Translations under genes and position numbers: made by a program | Notes under the pieces: model-generated | What the model was told of the DNA's origin: nothing | What the model saw: the letters and a program-made list of their open reading frames with translations, nothing else | Databases searched by the model: none | Shown here: positions 39,301 to 49,110 of the stretch, piece after piece | Position numbering within the stretch: position 1 is the stretch's first letter | Layout of the letters: each line of letters begins with the position of its first letter | Source of the DNA: Henricia sp. BOLD:AAB3569 | Taxonomy: Eukaryota > Echinodermata > Asteroidea > Spinulosida > Echinasteridae | NCBI GenBank assembly: GCA_037783545.1 | Contig: JBBELK010001666.1 | Location: 1-64,000, forward strand | Direction of reading: 5' to 3' | Length of the DNA stretch: 64,000 nucleotides

Positions 39301-42300
39301 AGTCCAGGTCAGATGGTACTCTGATTTGAAGAAGCCTTTCGTCTGCGGTCACCTTGCCCTCCTTGGTCAGTGTCCATGGGGCTTGTCCAATTACTACATG
39401 CCTTTCCATTGCTGCCTCAGCTGCACGCATCTTAGCAGTATCATCTCGGCCTGTGAAGAAGCCAAAAAACTTCTTCACAACAACCTGTATAATTGAAAAA
39501 CATGCGTCTTTGTTTAATTCAATTCTCAGTGTAAATAGACTACATTCATGCAGAATAGTTTAATAATGTTTCTGGTCAGTCCTACAGAAATGGGCTAGTC
39601 TGTTTCCAATCCCCGTCTTGACGAGAATTTGAATTTTTTAATTAGCAGAACTGATTCAGGGAACACGTTTGAAAAATAATGATTTGATGGGGTACCTGGA
39701 GGGTATGCATCAGCTCAACTGGAATGTCGACATCATTGTAGTATGGAAGGCGGGCGAGCTCCTCAACTCCTTTCCTGCCAGTTGCTTTTTCGAGCTTTAA
39801 AGCTGCCCTCTTCGCCTTCTTCCTTTGAACTTCTGTCCCCTCAGTCAGTGCTCTCTTGTGCAGGTTTGCCACTTGTCTCCCCTTTTCAAGTTGTTCATCC
39901 TTGGACAGTGTGTTGGGGGCGCCGCGATTTTCATGGGTTCCAAATCCCTCAACGTCCATCCGTAGAGGCGAGTCTTGGGGAAGGAATCGTCTGCTGTCTC
40001 GATAAAGAACTTTACTGTAATGACGACTCCACTCACCTGAAGAGAAATAATACGAAATAGCACTGACTTCAGATTTGCTAGATAATTGCTGTATTTGTTG
40101 TTGCCGCGGAATGTTATGAAGGATAAATGGCAAACACTGCCTTAGCTTTCATGGCTTTTGTAAACTTCCTACACAGTAAGCATACTTATGTGTACGTGCA
40201 AATGTGTCTTAAACAGTTAGTATCCCCCATCAACATTTTTTTAGTTTTCCTGTTTATCATGGAGGCTTATGTTTCTACAACTCAATTACGTGTTTTCCGC
40301 CAAAAAACGACGGTCCTTAAAATGCAATTAAGTACCAAGCCTCTTCACCCCAAATTCGGAAACGCTCGAGGTCGCTTGGTCACACGCATATCATTAATCC
40401 CTAATGAACGTTTCAGAAATTACAAAAATATCATTTTCGAAAACCGCTCTTTTGCTTGCGATTTATCCACTGTGCAGGGCAACACATGAAGACAGGGAAA
40501 ACTAAAAGTGTGTTCTTTTGGTTTTTATTGGCCGTTTCAATTTAGGCGTAATTTTCCACCATTTTAATTTAAAAAGAATTCTTTAAATGAAACAAAATTA
40601 GCGCATTACCACATCCAATTGCCTCTTGTTAACCTATTTGAATAAACCTATTTGAATTAAAAAGAGACCCACAGAAGTTATTAAAATATTTAATACAGAA
40701 CGAATTACCTTTGATGTCACAGTGTCTGCATGCGTTTACTAATGATCCGGGGCCAGCCGTCTTAAGTATCTTCGAACTTCCAGGATTGTCGAAAACGCCT
40801 AGTAGCACTCGTCCTTTAAGTTTGAAGTTCTCTCCTTTGAAAGCATCAAAGCAGTCAATGCCTGCTTCAAGTTCTGTTAACTCATCCACTAGGGGGACAA
40901 GGTATGGATTTACATCCGATGGCCCACAAGGTCCTATGTTGAAAAGTAATCGCAAACCACAAAATGTAATACATAGCTATGTAATTTATCCGGCCAGGGG
41001 AGGGGTAGTCTTGGCCCAAGACTATTCTAGTCGATATTGGTTTGTGTACGCGTTGGCCAGACCAGCCCTTTGCGCGACTAGAATAGTCTTGGGATATCCA
41101 GCCGGAAGTTCAGCATTGGGGGTGGTACCGGTTTATGTAAATAGCTGCACAGGGTTTTATGATGGCACACAAGGGACATGGCATACCACAGATATCTTTG
41201 CAAATATTTGTAAGGCCAAACAAAATAAATGGTGTGTTTACGGTAACCCGACCTACCTGGATTTTTTGAGGCCAAATTACCGACCTCAAATCTTTTATTG
41301 CCAATTTTTTTACGCACCATTTATTTTGTTTGGCCTAATGTCACAAGTATCTACATAAACAAATGTATTTTGCGATGTCACACGCCAAGATTTGCCAAGA
41401 AAATTATGCCACCGAAAATATTAGCAACGATGAAACGGTCATGTTCGATGTTTCTTGTATGCTGCATGCATCGAGCTCCATATATATATGTATGTAAATC
41501 AATGACTCGCTGCATCCTACGCACTGTATTTGGGTCGCTCGCTGCATGCCGACGCGTCGCTGTATTCGGGTAACACGCTGATTGGTTCCCTAGGGAAGCC
41601 TAGGCAAAAACAAAGAAAAAGTTAAAACTTCCGGGAGGATTTCCCAAGACTATTCTAGTCGCGCAAAGGGCTGGTCTGTTAGTGCTGCAAGAGGGCGCAC
41701 TACTGGGGATGGCCAACGCCTACACAAACCAATATCGACTAGAATAGTCTTGGGACAAGACGAGGGAAGGGGGCGAGTAGTGTTTGTGACTTTGATAAGA
41801 CCAAATTCATGTGCCACATGCACATGCCTAAATTAATGCCCTGACTCTAAGAAATGTAGCATATCAGAATAAAAGTAAGGACCAAATTGGGACCAAATTT
41901 TTCATTTTAAGTGATTGAATGTACTTATAGCACTTTGTGAAAATATGCATGTAGAGCACAATGAATGTATGATTTATAACACTTCAACAGCTCAACAATT
42001 CCAAACCTGAGTGAAGCCTTCTGGCAAGCCATGGCAATAATGAGAAAAAAGATAACACACCTTGCATGCTAGCTTGGTAATGTCTCCTTCATAAATGAAA
42101 TCATAACATTGTAGTATGTGCTTACCAGGAACGATGGACGACAACAGCAATCTCCCAATCTTGTCTCTGGTGCTGCTGTTAAAATTAAGGCATTTCAGCA
42201 ACACAGGACACATTGAATACTGGACCTTTTGATGGTTAAAGGGGTCAAAACCATCAGCACTTAAAGCGAAGGTGATGCATCGCCCATCACTGCGAAATGG

Positions 42301-42684
42301 CCCATCTGTGTGTAAAACAATACATTTTCAATGAAATAAAGAACGGTAGGAATTTGACGGGGAACAGTTACTGGTATTTTCAAACTTTACAAACTTATGC
42401 TGGTGGTTCGTGTATTGTGAAATACTGCAATTGTTTCCACACTTATTGCAGCCTACTGTGATATATCCACAAAGAAATAAATGGGCATGCATATAATACC
42501 TTCTCCATAGAGTGTTTTCCAGGCTGGAGACATGTGGATGTCTGTCATGCACCTTGATTCAGGGACTGTATTGTGTTGCTGCAGACTTCTTGCAACCATA
42601 GGCACTCTGAACCATCGCTGCAGTCTGGGGATGAGAGGTATATAGGAGAATACCTTCTGTGCTTTTGAGGTGCCATCAATGTAC
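36335..42684 (-). CDS. Tnp2-type CACTA/EnSpm transposase with DUF4218-like region, nine exons, 5' partial
   Basis: Cut-and-paste transposase of the CACTA superfamily, expected to bind element ends and act in the nucleus. Exons, 5' to 3': 42684-42500, 42305-42126, 40933-40709, 40036-39696, 39484-39236, 38805-38608, 38158-37997, 37684-37573, 36744-36335. All boundaries are AG/GT and phases match throughout, giving about 686 codons without a stop until TAA at 36335. Landmarks in order: PLIPRLQRWF (exon 1), SADGFDPF with a likely catalytic Asp (exon 2), PLVDEL and CRHC, a C-x2-C pair (exon 3), DIPVELMH (exon 4), VPSDLDWHPKKLF (exon 5), then a DUF4218-like region over exons 6-7 with WMYGFERFMAFL and NRRQPEA. 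The C-terminal exon includes FGQVLYFLL and FAQVEW. The E-x2-H in DIPVELMH replaces the more usual D-x2-H. The upstream exon(s) with the start codon, expected to carry a Cys-x2-Cys just before YIDG, were not found. It looks intact where visible. Confidence 0.88.
37385..37500. repeat. Decayed relative of the pogo-like MITE
   Basis: The stretch AACAAGGTAATATGCAAAG with GTCCCATGGACCTCTTA and GGGTTCGTATTG matches, with substitutions, the right half of the TA-flanked element at 46898-47076 (AACAAGGTAATTTACAAAG, GTCCCAATGACCTTGTA). No terminal repeat is preserved. It lies in the last transposase intron, close to exon 8. Confidence 0.45.
38460..38600. mobile_element. Foldback (palindromic) MITE, TTAA ends
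   Basis: A 141-bp near-perfect palindrome with arms of about 60 bp starting TTAAAGGCACAGG and ending CCTGTGCCTTTAA. The arms contain GCGCGCCAAATTCGTGCCA and AAATACGCAGCTC. TTAA at both ends is compatible with a TTAA target duplication (piggyBac or Kolobok type). It lies in the intron between transposase exons 6 and 7, and its edge is 7 bp from the exon 6 donor at 38608. Confidence 0.75.
39005..39080. mobile_element. Truncated foldback MITE of the same family
   Basis: The arms GTGCCACGAAATACGCAGCT (39005) and the mirrored AGCTGCGTATTTCGTGGCAC (39044-39063) surround a short loop. The right arm continues as GAATTTGGCACTCGCGC, matching the 38460-38600 element, while the left arm is cut short. 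It lies in the intron between transposase exons 5 and 6. Confidence 0.7.
39104..39198. mobile_element. Second foldback element, GGCC ends
   Basis: Imperfect inverted arms of about 46 bp run from GGCCCGTATACACAAACCAA (39104) to GGCTCGTGTAGACAGGCC (39181-39198). A central GGCCAACAAGG pairs with CCTTGTTGGCC around a loop of about 14 bp. It belongs to a different sequence family from the TTAA foldbacks but is also intronic, 38 bp from the donor of exon 5. Confidence 0.65.
41015..41093. mobile_element. MITE with 19-bp TIRs, internally deleted copy
   Basis: 79 bp bounded by CCCAAGACTATTCTAGTCG and its exact reverse complement. The interior (ATATTGGTTTGTGTACGCG, GGCCAGACCAGCCCTTTGCG) matches the longer element at 41643-41754 read on the other strand, minus about 33 central bases. 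It lies in the intron between transposase exons 2 and 3. Confidence 0.8.
41214..41335. mobile_element. 122-bp inverted-repeat element
   Basis: Terminal arms start GGCCAAACAAAATAAATGGT (41214) and, at the right end, mirror as ACCATTTATTTTGTTTGGCC (41316-41335). They match over 24 bp with one mismatch. The interior has a second inverted pair (TTTGAGG near 41266 and CCTCAAA at 41284-41290). Probably a MITE; no clear target duplication. Confidence 0.55.
41643..41754. mobile_element. MITE with 19-bp TIRs, full-length copy
   Basis: 112 bp with the same 19-bp ends as 41015-41093, in the opposite internal orientation. The central segment missing from the other copy (AGTGCTGCAAGAGGGCGCAC) is present here. 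Same intron. Confidence 0.8.
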
Positions 42685-43015
42685 CTGAAGACACAAATAC
42701 AGTGTATGAAGTTGTCAGATGTGATGTACGAAATCAAGCTATATGCTCACAGATAATGAAAAATAGCAGCAAAATACAACAACATAAGTCTGGCGATTAC
42801 AGTTCAGTACCCATTCGCATTGACGCCACTAACCGAATTTGAAGTATACGACGCCATAAATCAATCAAATCCCCTCGTCCCAACTCCAAATAGTGTCGCA
42901 CGGCTCGTCTGCTATAAAAGCTTCTTTTTTTTAACGTTAGCTTAAAGGCAGCTATACATCATTGGTAATCTCGAAAATCAGAAATGTTCACAGATTTACG
43001 CCTAACTTACAAATT

Positions 43016-43250
43016 ACTTCGTCCAAACACTACATCGCCCAAATGCCACTTCGCCCCAAAACCACTTCGTGCACAGGCCGTGGTTTAGAGCGAAATGGTT
43101 CAGGGCGAAGTGGTTTGGGGGCGAAATGACTGCAAACTATTTTTTGACTGTTTTCTCAAAAGTTAGACGAAGTACGGAGCTGGTTTTTGCTCAGGTTGGT
43201 TTTAATCATGCATATCTTCAATCACACAGGGGGATAAAAAAGTTGTAACA
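43016..43250. repeat. Dispersed repeat, copy 1 (CACTTCG-rich)
   Basis: Imperfect inverted repeats of CCACTTCGCCCC and GGGCGAAGTGG type are followed by AGTACGGAGCTGGTTTTTGC and AATCACACAGGGGGATAAAA. The same order of words occurs at 48450-48660, so this is a repeat family of unknown type. Confidence 0.6.
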
Positions 43251-43477
43251 AAAGTTGTAAAAAATCTTTAAACAAGCGTGCATTTCAGACATTATCAAGT
43301 TGAAGATACGAGTTGACCAAGATATGGTACAAGTTGACCACGGTATACCTTCCTCCAAGGGTATACTATGAGTTGTCCTGATTCCCTACAAAGTCATGTA
43401 TCACAAACGCGCATCTGTGTTCGATAACTACACACACCCCACACAGAAGTCGTACGGTACTTTTTGGTCACAGACTC

Positions 43478-43583
43478 GTCAGCAATGCTCACGCGCCAAA
43501 TTCGTGCCACAAAATACATAGCTCCGGTCCATGCCTTTGCGGGAGGCTGCGTATTTCGTGGAACGAAATTGGCGCGCGAGCAA
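43478..43583. mobile_element. Foldback MITE, third copy of the TTAA family
   Basis: The arms GCGCCAAATTCGTGCCACA with AAATACATAGCTCC and their mirror (GGCTGCGTATTTCGTGGAAC, AAATTGGCGCG) surround a loop of about 20 bp. The flanking GTCAGCAATGCTCACGCG resembles the outer arm of the 38460-38600 copy. The outer ends are lost. Confidence 0.68.
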
Positions 43584-43771
43584 TACAATACCGTTAATAA
43601 TAATAGTCATATGAGACATCATTTTATAAAAGTCAAAATTATGTCTGATATACATGTCCTGTTGACATTATTTTGACTAGGCCTACAATGTGAAACTAAT
43701 TGTTACGCAGTGTTTACATTAGGCCCATACATGTATAATTTATATGTGTATACTTTTTTTCTCTAACCCAG

Positions 43772-46700
43772 GCATCGATTCGGGCTGCCATCCATAAATA
43801 TGGTTTGACGGGTAGGCGACACCCTGACATGCGGCAAGCGGTGGAAGCCGTATTGGCTGACATGGAAATGTCCGACAGCATCGCGAATTGGAAGCATGTG
43901 CGCTACGACCTTGGCGAATGCATTAACAACATTCGCCGATATGACAATAGACGAAGGTATTAGTTTTCAAATGGACATAAGTTTACAAGGGTCATCTAAA
44001 ATGTATGTTTTCCCATGCTAAAGCATCCTAAAAAGGGATCCGGGATAAAGGGGAAAAAAGAAACACGGGAACAAGCATGAGAAACACGGTTACGCTTTAG
44101 GCCTATATTGTTACAGGCGAACCTTTTATATCGATACACCACCCAACGTATCGGCCTATAAACATGAAACTGGTAATGGACAATCCGTTTCGCACTCTTA
44201 TGACCGATATAATTATGTTTAGCGACAATAGACTGCCGAAATGAATACGTCATCTTTTGTTAGTTGCCAAGGCAATGGTTCTACAGTAAAAATCACTGAA
44301 CCGTGTCCCTATGCTTTTGCGATGGTAGGCTATACTTTTTTTTCAGACGGTCAGGATGTTTAGAGCCAATTACCATTGCAACACGTCACACCTTGGCTGT
44401 CTATGCACTCTAACAACACTTTAATCCAAAATAACTAGGCAAAAGAAAATCAGTCAGATGCAGCATGACTAGATTTTCTTATCAGGATGACTAGAACCAT
44501 CGTAGTTAAAACAGACTGAGTCAAATTCATTGTTAGTAACTGTATTTCTAGTCATTACGGTAACTGGGGTAACTAAGCTGGGTGCAATATTTTGATCATG
44601 ACTGTTTTCTATGGTCGGATTTGACTACTGTCTATAGTCGGATTTGACTACTGTAATTTTGCAGTGTAGGCCTATACCGGAATATAATACGTACGCTACC
44701 CCGAATGGGGATTCGCATTATTTGGTTAAAGTTTAAGTTGTAGCCTATGGCTATAATCGAGCTTGGGCTTTATCGAGCGTGGGCTATATATAACATACAA
44801 TGCCTATACGATCAGCGAAAGTCTGCATGCCACGATAAAGAGTTTTCTCATGTAGACGGCGTATATTCATTTTGCTTAAACAATGTTGCAATTGTTTTCT
44901 TTTCCTAGACGGAGACTTCAAAGCCAAGAACGTGACATCTCCATCTGTGACAAGGAAAACAACGACCCATCGCTGGACCTATCCGGTGTCGACATAATGT
45001 AGGCCATAGTGGATATTTTTTCGTGTAGTACAAATTTCAACTTTGAAAAAACTATAAGTTTCTTTTTGAGCCCAGTTTATTTGTATATACTGTCATTTAT
45101 ACATTTACGGAACAATATGAAGTAAGTATTAATGTAATAATACTTTTTCCCGTTTGTTGGATTATTGTACAGGCCCGACGAAAATTTGCCCGAAGAAGCG
45201 GACAAGCAAACAGACAGCGACAGTGCAATGTATGTACATCAACCGAAACAAACACAATCAATATCCAATGTAATAACACGCGTAAAATGTATCCGATGAG
45301 TTGATGGCAGTCTCCCATTTTGTTACCAGTCTCCCATGTTAACATAAATGAAGTTATGGGAGAACAAAAGCCTGTTGTAATGAAAATGCTATTGAATCGC
45401 TCATAATAATGTTTGACTCTGTTGTGGTTTCAGTTGTGCTTTAATGTTGGGAAGTTAATCATACACATATACAACATTCTCTCTCATAGCCTTTCGCAAG
45501 ACCACATCCCCTCCATAGCTAGTAGTTTTGCAATCGACATGATGCCCAGCAGTGACAATGACGACAACACCAACATAGACAAACCGAGGTATGTAAACTT
45601 CCGCCCACCCCCGCCCCCATCCAGCCCCCAGAAAATAAAATAACAAATAAATAAATGACAAAATAAATGAGCCTATCCTAGCAACCTTGTTATCGCTCAT
45701 AAGATGACAATCAAACTATAACGCAAGGACAAAAAATTATTCGTTATTAAACAATACCGAGATTCACTTCGATTCCAGATATTGTTGTTTGTTCAACAAC
45801 AATAGACCTAAAACATAAGACGTCATGCTTTGTTTACATACGTGCTTTCCTTTGGCCATAAGCCGTCTGGTACCCTGAGACTCCGCCATATGTTTGCGCG
45901 CATGTAAACAAACTGAGATTGTTTCAGGTCGATTCAAGATGATGCCAATTGAGAATCTTTTTTCTATAGGAAACCAAAATCCCTGCCTTAATTGCCAGCG
46001 ATTTACCCACAATGTTAATCACATGCAACCCTTTTCCTCTCGTGTAGCGTTTCCCAAGACCCAAACCCTGCCAGGGACGAGGGCACCTTCAGCGACGGCA
46101 GAGTTGATGCACAAAGGTATGTTGCCTAGAAGCTAAACGAGGTTTCCTTGTACTAAACAAAAATTTGGGTGGAATATTCGCCACAAGTGCATTTTCAAGT
46201 GAAAAGCAGCTATAGTATTCTGTTGTAAACAGTAACAGCTAGAGGAGACCTTGGTAAACCATTTCTAACAGCCCGAATAATCTTGAGTTGACAAGAAAAA
46301 TCGGAATTATTGTTGACAGCAATGGTAACAAGTACATTATTTTTTCCAGTGTAAATATACCTTTAAAAAGAAATTTCAGACTAAAGTTGCTATAAAGGTT
46401 GTCTGCAGACAAGTTTTTTACATTCATTCAACACAGAAAACAGTCTTAGATTAAGATTTCCTGAAATATTTCTGCATCTATGTGGATGAAATATGTACAA
46501 GGTAGTTTATGAAAATTATTTTTTGGTACTTTTTATGGAATGCCGGTGTTTAAAATCCATGCCTTGCCATCGATTTACCCACAATGTTAATCATATGCAA
46601 CCCTCTCACTCCCGTATAGCGTTTCCCAAGACCCCATCCCTGCCAGCGACGAGGGCACCTTCAGCGACGACAGATCAAGAGTGGATGCACAAAGGTATGT

Positions 46701-47525
46701 TGCCCAGAAGCTACGTGGTTTCCTTCTCCTAAAATAAATTCCCTTTGTGCCAACAAGAAATCTTGATGGAATATTAGCTAAATACAATTAAAAGTGTATT
46801 TTTCCAGTGAAAACAGCTAGTATTCTGTTGTAAACAGTGCCAAAGGACACCTTGGTGAAAACTTTATAAAAGCCTGAATACAATCTGCATGCAATTATAC
46901 AGTCGAACACTGATAATAAGAGCACTGTCAATACAAAGTAATGCTTATAACGAGGTAAAGTTTAAGTCACAAGTATTCGTTTTCCTTTGTTTTCAAGACT
47001 AATAATACAAGATTACTGTTATAACAAGGTAATTTACAAAGTCCCAATGACCTTGTATTATCAGTGTTCGACTGTACACAAAATTATACTTCACAAGTTG
47101 ACAAGAAAAAACCAAAATTGTTGATGGTAACAAATACAACATGATTTTTTTCCCGTGTAAATATACCTAACAAATAATGTCTGCAGACAATTTTTCCATT
47201 GTTCAACAAAAAAAACAAGCTCAGCTGAAGATTTTCTGAAGTAATTTTTTTATGTAATGCCGTTGTTTTCCAATCATGAAATATGTATGTGATAAATACA
47301 TTTTTTGAAAAGATTTGAAAAGTCGAACATGGCTCCAGACCTTGTGTGCAAAACATATGCGACAGGCTGGAAAAGTTCTAATTTTTTTTTTATTTCTTTA
47401 TTTTTTTCGGCAGGACGAGAAAGGGTAACTGGAAGGGGTGGGTCATCGGCTTACCAGATGCTACCAAAGCGTTCAAACCACAGGAGGGGAAACGAGTACG
47501 TAAACAGAACTGCAGATACATGTGA
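43772..47525 (+). CDS. Unrecognised acidic protein, second gene of the CACTA element, seven exons, 5' partial
   Basis: Seven exons chain in phase: 43772-43956, 44909-44998, 45173-45229, 45490-45588, 46048-46116, 46620-46694, 47414-47525. Every internal boundary has AG before and GT after (mostly GTATGT), and the chain gives about 228 codons ending in TGA at 47523-47525. The N-terminal part looks helical and basic (GLTGRRHPDMRQAVEAVLAD, then a stretch ending YDNRRRR). The middle is rich in Asp, Ser and Asn. The C-terminus is basic with Trp and Lys (TRKGNWKGWVIGLPDATKAF, then EGKRVRKQNCRYM). Exons 5 and 6 are duplicates (SVSQDP, DEGTFSD). If exon 2 is not spliced, translation stops at TAG just after 44998. 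The divergent position next to a CACTA transposase suggests the TnpA-like accessory slot, but I see no known domain, and a host gene caught in the element remains possible. The start exon was not found. Confidence 0.68.
44609..44654 (+). repeat. 23-bp tandem duplication
   Basis: TGGTCGGATTTGACTACTGT and AGTCGGATTTGACTACTGTA lie next to each other with a period of 23 bp, in the first intron of the plus-strand gene. Confidence 0.7.
45985..47180 (+). repeat. Tandem duplication of an exon plus flanking intron
   Basis: The segment starting CGATTTACCCACAATGTTAA (46000) recurs at 46571 and includes exon 5 or 6, the donor AAAGGTATGTTGCC, GTATTCTGTTGTAAACAGT and TAAATATACCT. The offset is about 571 bp at the exon. 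The second copy is interrupted by the pogo-like MITE at 46898-47076, after which the match resumes (AGTTGACAAGAAAAA). Confidence 0.8.
46898..47076. mobile_element. Pogo/Tigger-like MITE, TA-flanked
   Basis: Perfect 21-bp inverted ends (TACAGTCGAACACTGATAAT and mirror) include a TA dinucleotide on each side. The element proper starts CAGTCGAAC, and the interior has CTTATAACGAGG-type words seen in pogo-family elements of the Tc1/mariner superfamily. It has no coding capacity. It lies in the intron before the last exon of the plus-strand gene. Confidence 0.8.
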
Positions 47526-47702
47526 GACGATGCGTGTGCCCATAGGCCCTACAGCACAAGATAACATTTTAAACCGGCCCCATTTTTCCAAAGGGTGTCG
47601 ATATTTGAAGACCATATAATTTGTCACATTTGTTCTAGTTACCACAGGAAATTTTTACCGTAATGTATTTGTTCGGTTTGTTTGTTTGTTGGTTTTTAAT
47701 TT

Positions 47703-47732
47703 GGGGGGCGGGTGGGGGTTAGGGGGAGGGGG
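47703..47732 (+). other. G-rich tract, possible quadruplex
   Basis: GGGGGGCGGGTGGGGGTTAG followed by GGGGAGGGGG gives at least four runs of three or more G with short loops. It lies 178 bp past the plus-strand gene stop codon, possibly in its 3' untranslated region. Confidence 0.5.
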
Positions 47733-47785
47733 CAAGTTAAACAGTTTTTTACACCAAATATTTTTTTAATATGTGTATATGGTTA

Positions 47786-47791
47786 AATAAA
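47786..47791 (+). terminator. Candidate polyadenylation signal
   Basis: AATAAA 261 bp downstream of the TGA of the plus-strand gene. Further AATAAA words follow inside the 95-bp duplication, so the choice is uncertain. Confidence 0.35.
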
Positions 47792-47804
47792 ATGGTCAAA
47801 GAAA

Positions 47805-47985
47805 AGAGTTTTCTTTGGACTGCTAGTGTTGAGTAATTATCATATGATTCATTTTCAGTATTTAATAAAATATAATGGAAAGTGAAAAAAGAAAAGGAAA
47901 GAGTTTTCTTTGGACTGCTAGTGTTGAGTAATTATCATATGATTAATTTTCAGTATTTAATAAAATATAATGGAAAGTGAAAAAA
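47805..47985 (+). repeat. 95-bp tandem duplication
   Basis: AGAGTTTTCTTTGGACTGCT starts at 47805 and again at 47900. The match continues through CATATGATT, TTTCAGTATTTAATAAAATA and GGAAAGTGAAAAA with one substitution. Confidence 0.9.
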
Positions 47986-48449
47986 TACAGATACTTTAGT
48001 TGGGTTTTGGCACTGGTTTTAATGCGTGAAGTGAAAGAAGGAAATACAAAAAGGAAGGATTACCGCAAAAATCACTAAACAAATCGGGAAATTAAATACG
48101 TTTTCCCAAAGTAAAAAGGTTAAATTAGTCCTTCTTAATTTAATTTAAAACATGGAATTTGCCCTCCAGTTGGATTAACCGTCCGTCATTGTATAATCCT
48201 CAAATACAATGCCTTGCCTAGACTGGTCATACTGTATAGTCTACATGTGTTAAGTGGAACGCAAGCAATGGCATGGATCGGGGACCAGTCTTGGCAAAGC
48301 ATTGTCTGGGAGTACAATGGCGGCCGGCGAATGGCTTCAATTCTCGTGTAGCCAACGCTTTTGCATACTTCATTCAGTGATAATAATGCATGGACGCACG
48401 CGTAAAAGCATATAGGATTGTATGGTGGCGTACAAGGTACCTCGCATAA

Positions 48450-48660
48450 CACATATTTCGCCCCGGCCCCCAAACCACTTCGTCCAAACACTTCGTCGCA
48501 CACACCAAAACAACTACGTGGGGGCGGGGAGGGGGGGGGGGGAACAATTAGTAGGTGCATAAGATAGTACGGAGCTGGTTTATGCTCAGTAGGTTGGTTT
48601 TTATCATGAATATCTTGAACCACACAAGGGGATAAAACTATTTGTAACAGTTTACCAATC
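48450..48660. repeat. Dispersed repeat, copy 2 (CACTTCG-rich)
   Basis: Shares CCAAACCACTTCGTCCAAAC, AGTACGGAGCTGGTTTATGC and CACACAAGGGGATAAAA in the same order as 43016-43250. It contains a long G run (48519-48542). Confidence 0.6.
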
Positions 48661-49079
48661 ATGTACATGCAGGCGTACTATCTTTAAGCATACTAAGTAC
48701 AGGAGTTGCAACTCAAGAAATGCCGATCATTAATTAGGGTTCATCGGAGGATAGTTTGGTGAAGGTTTGATTGATGTATTCGATTTTTGGGTCAAAAGGG
48801 GCCTTCCACCTCCCTGAGGTACACGATCTGCAACTTAAGAAAAGCTATTCGGAGGTTGCAGAATCTATTGATTCTACGCAACCTTTTGTACTCGTGATGA
48901 TGAACAAATCGGCCTGGGCTCCCGGACTACTATGCGAAAGGCCGGCCGGACATGTGACAATCAGCAGACAAGACATGACACCGCGACTGATATCCCTTTC
49001 CATATCCTATCCCGGTCCCGCGGCAGCGCGCGCCCAGATATAGCGCGATCACGTGTTGGTCTAGATTGAGCATTTCATG

Positions 49080-49110
49080 CTAGGGGGTGTTAGCGTATGC
49101 CACCCCCTAG
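49080..49110. repeat. Hairpin, 10-bp stem
   Basis: CTAGGGGGTG and CACCCCCTAG pair perfectly around an 11-base loop. Confidence 0.7.

Larger units (their letters stand above)
42685..43771. promoter_or_regulatory. Divergent intergenic region between the two transposon genes
   Basis: The first visible exons of the minus-strand transposase and the plus-strand gene diverge from this 1.1-kb gap. It should therefore hold, or lead to, the first exons and a shared promoter region. I could not identify start codons, TATA boxes or first exons with confidence. It contains the repeats at 43016-43250 and 43478-43583. Confidence 0.4.

Noticed and set aside
48186..48668. Minus-strand 160-codon open frame
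   Set aside because: It overlaps the dispersed repeat and a long G run translated as Pro/Ser/Arg-rich sequence, with no recognisable domain.
48771..49043. Plus-strand 90-codon open frame
   Set aside because: No domain, no splice context and no supporting neighbour; compatible with chance in this GC-richer patch.
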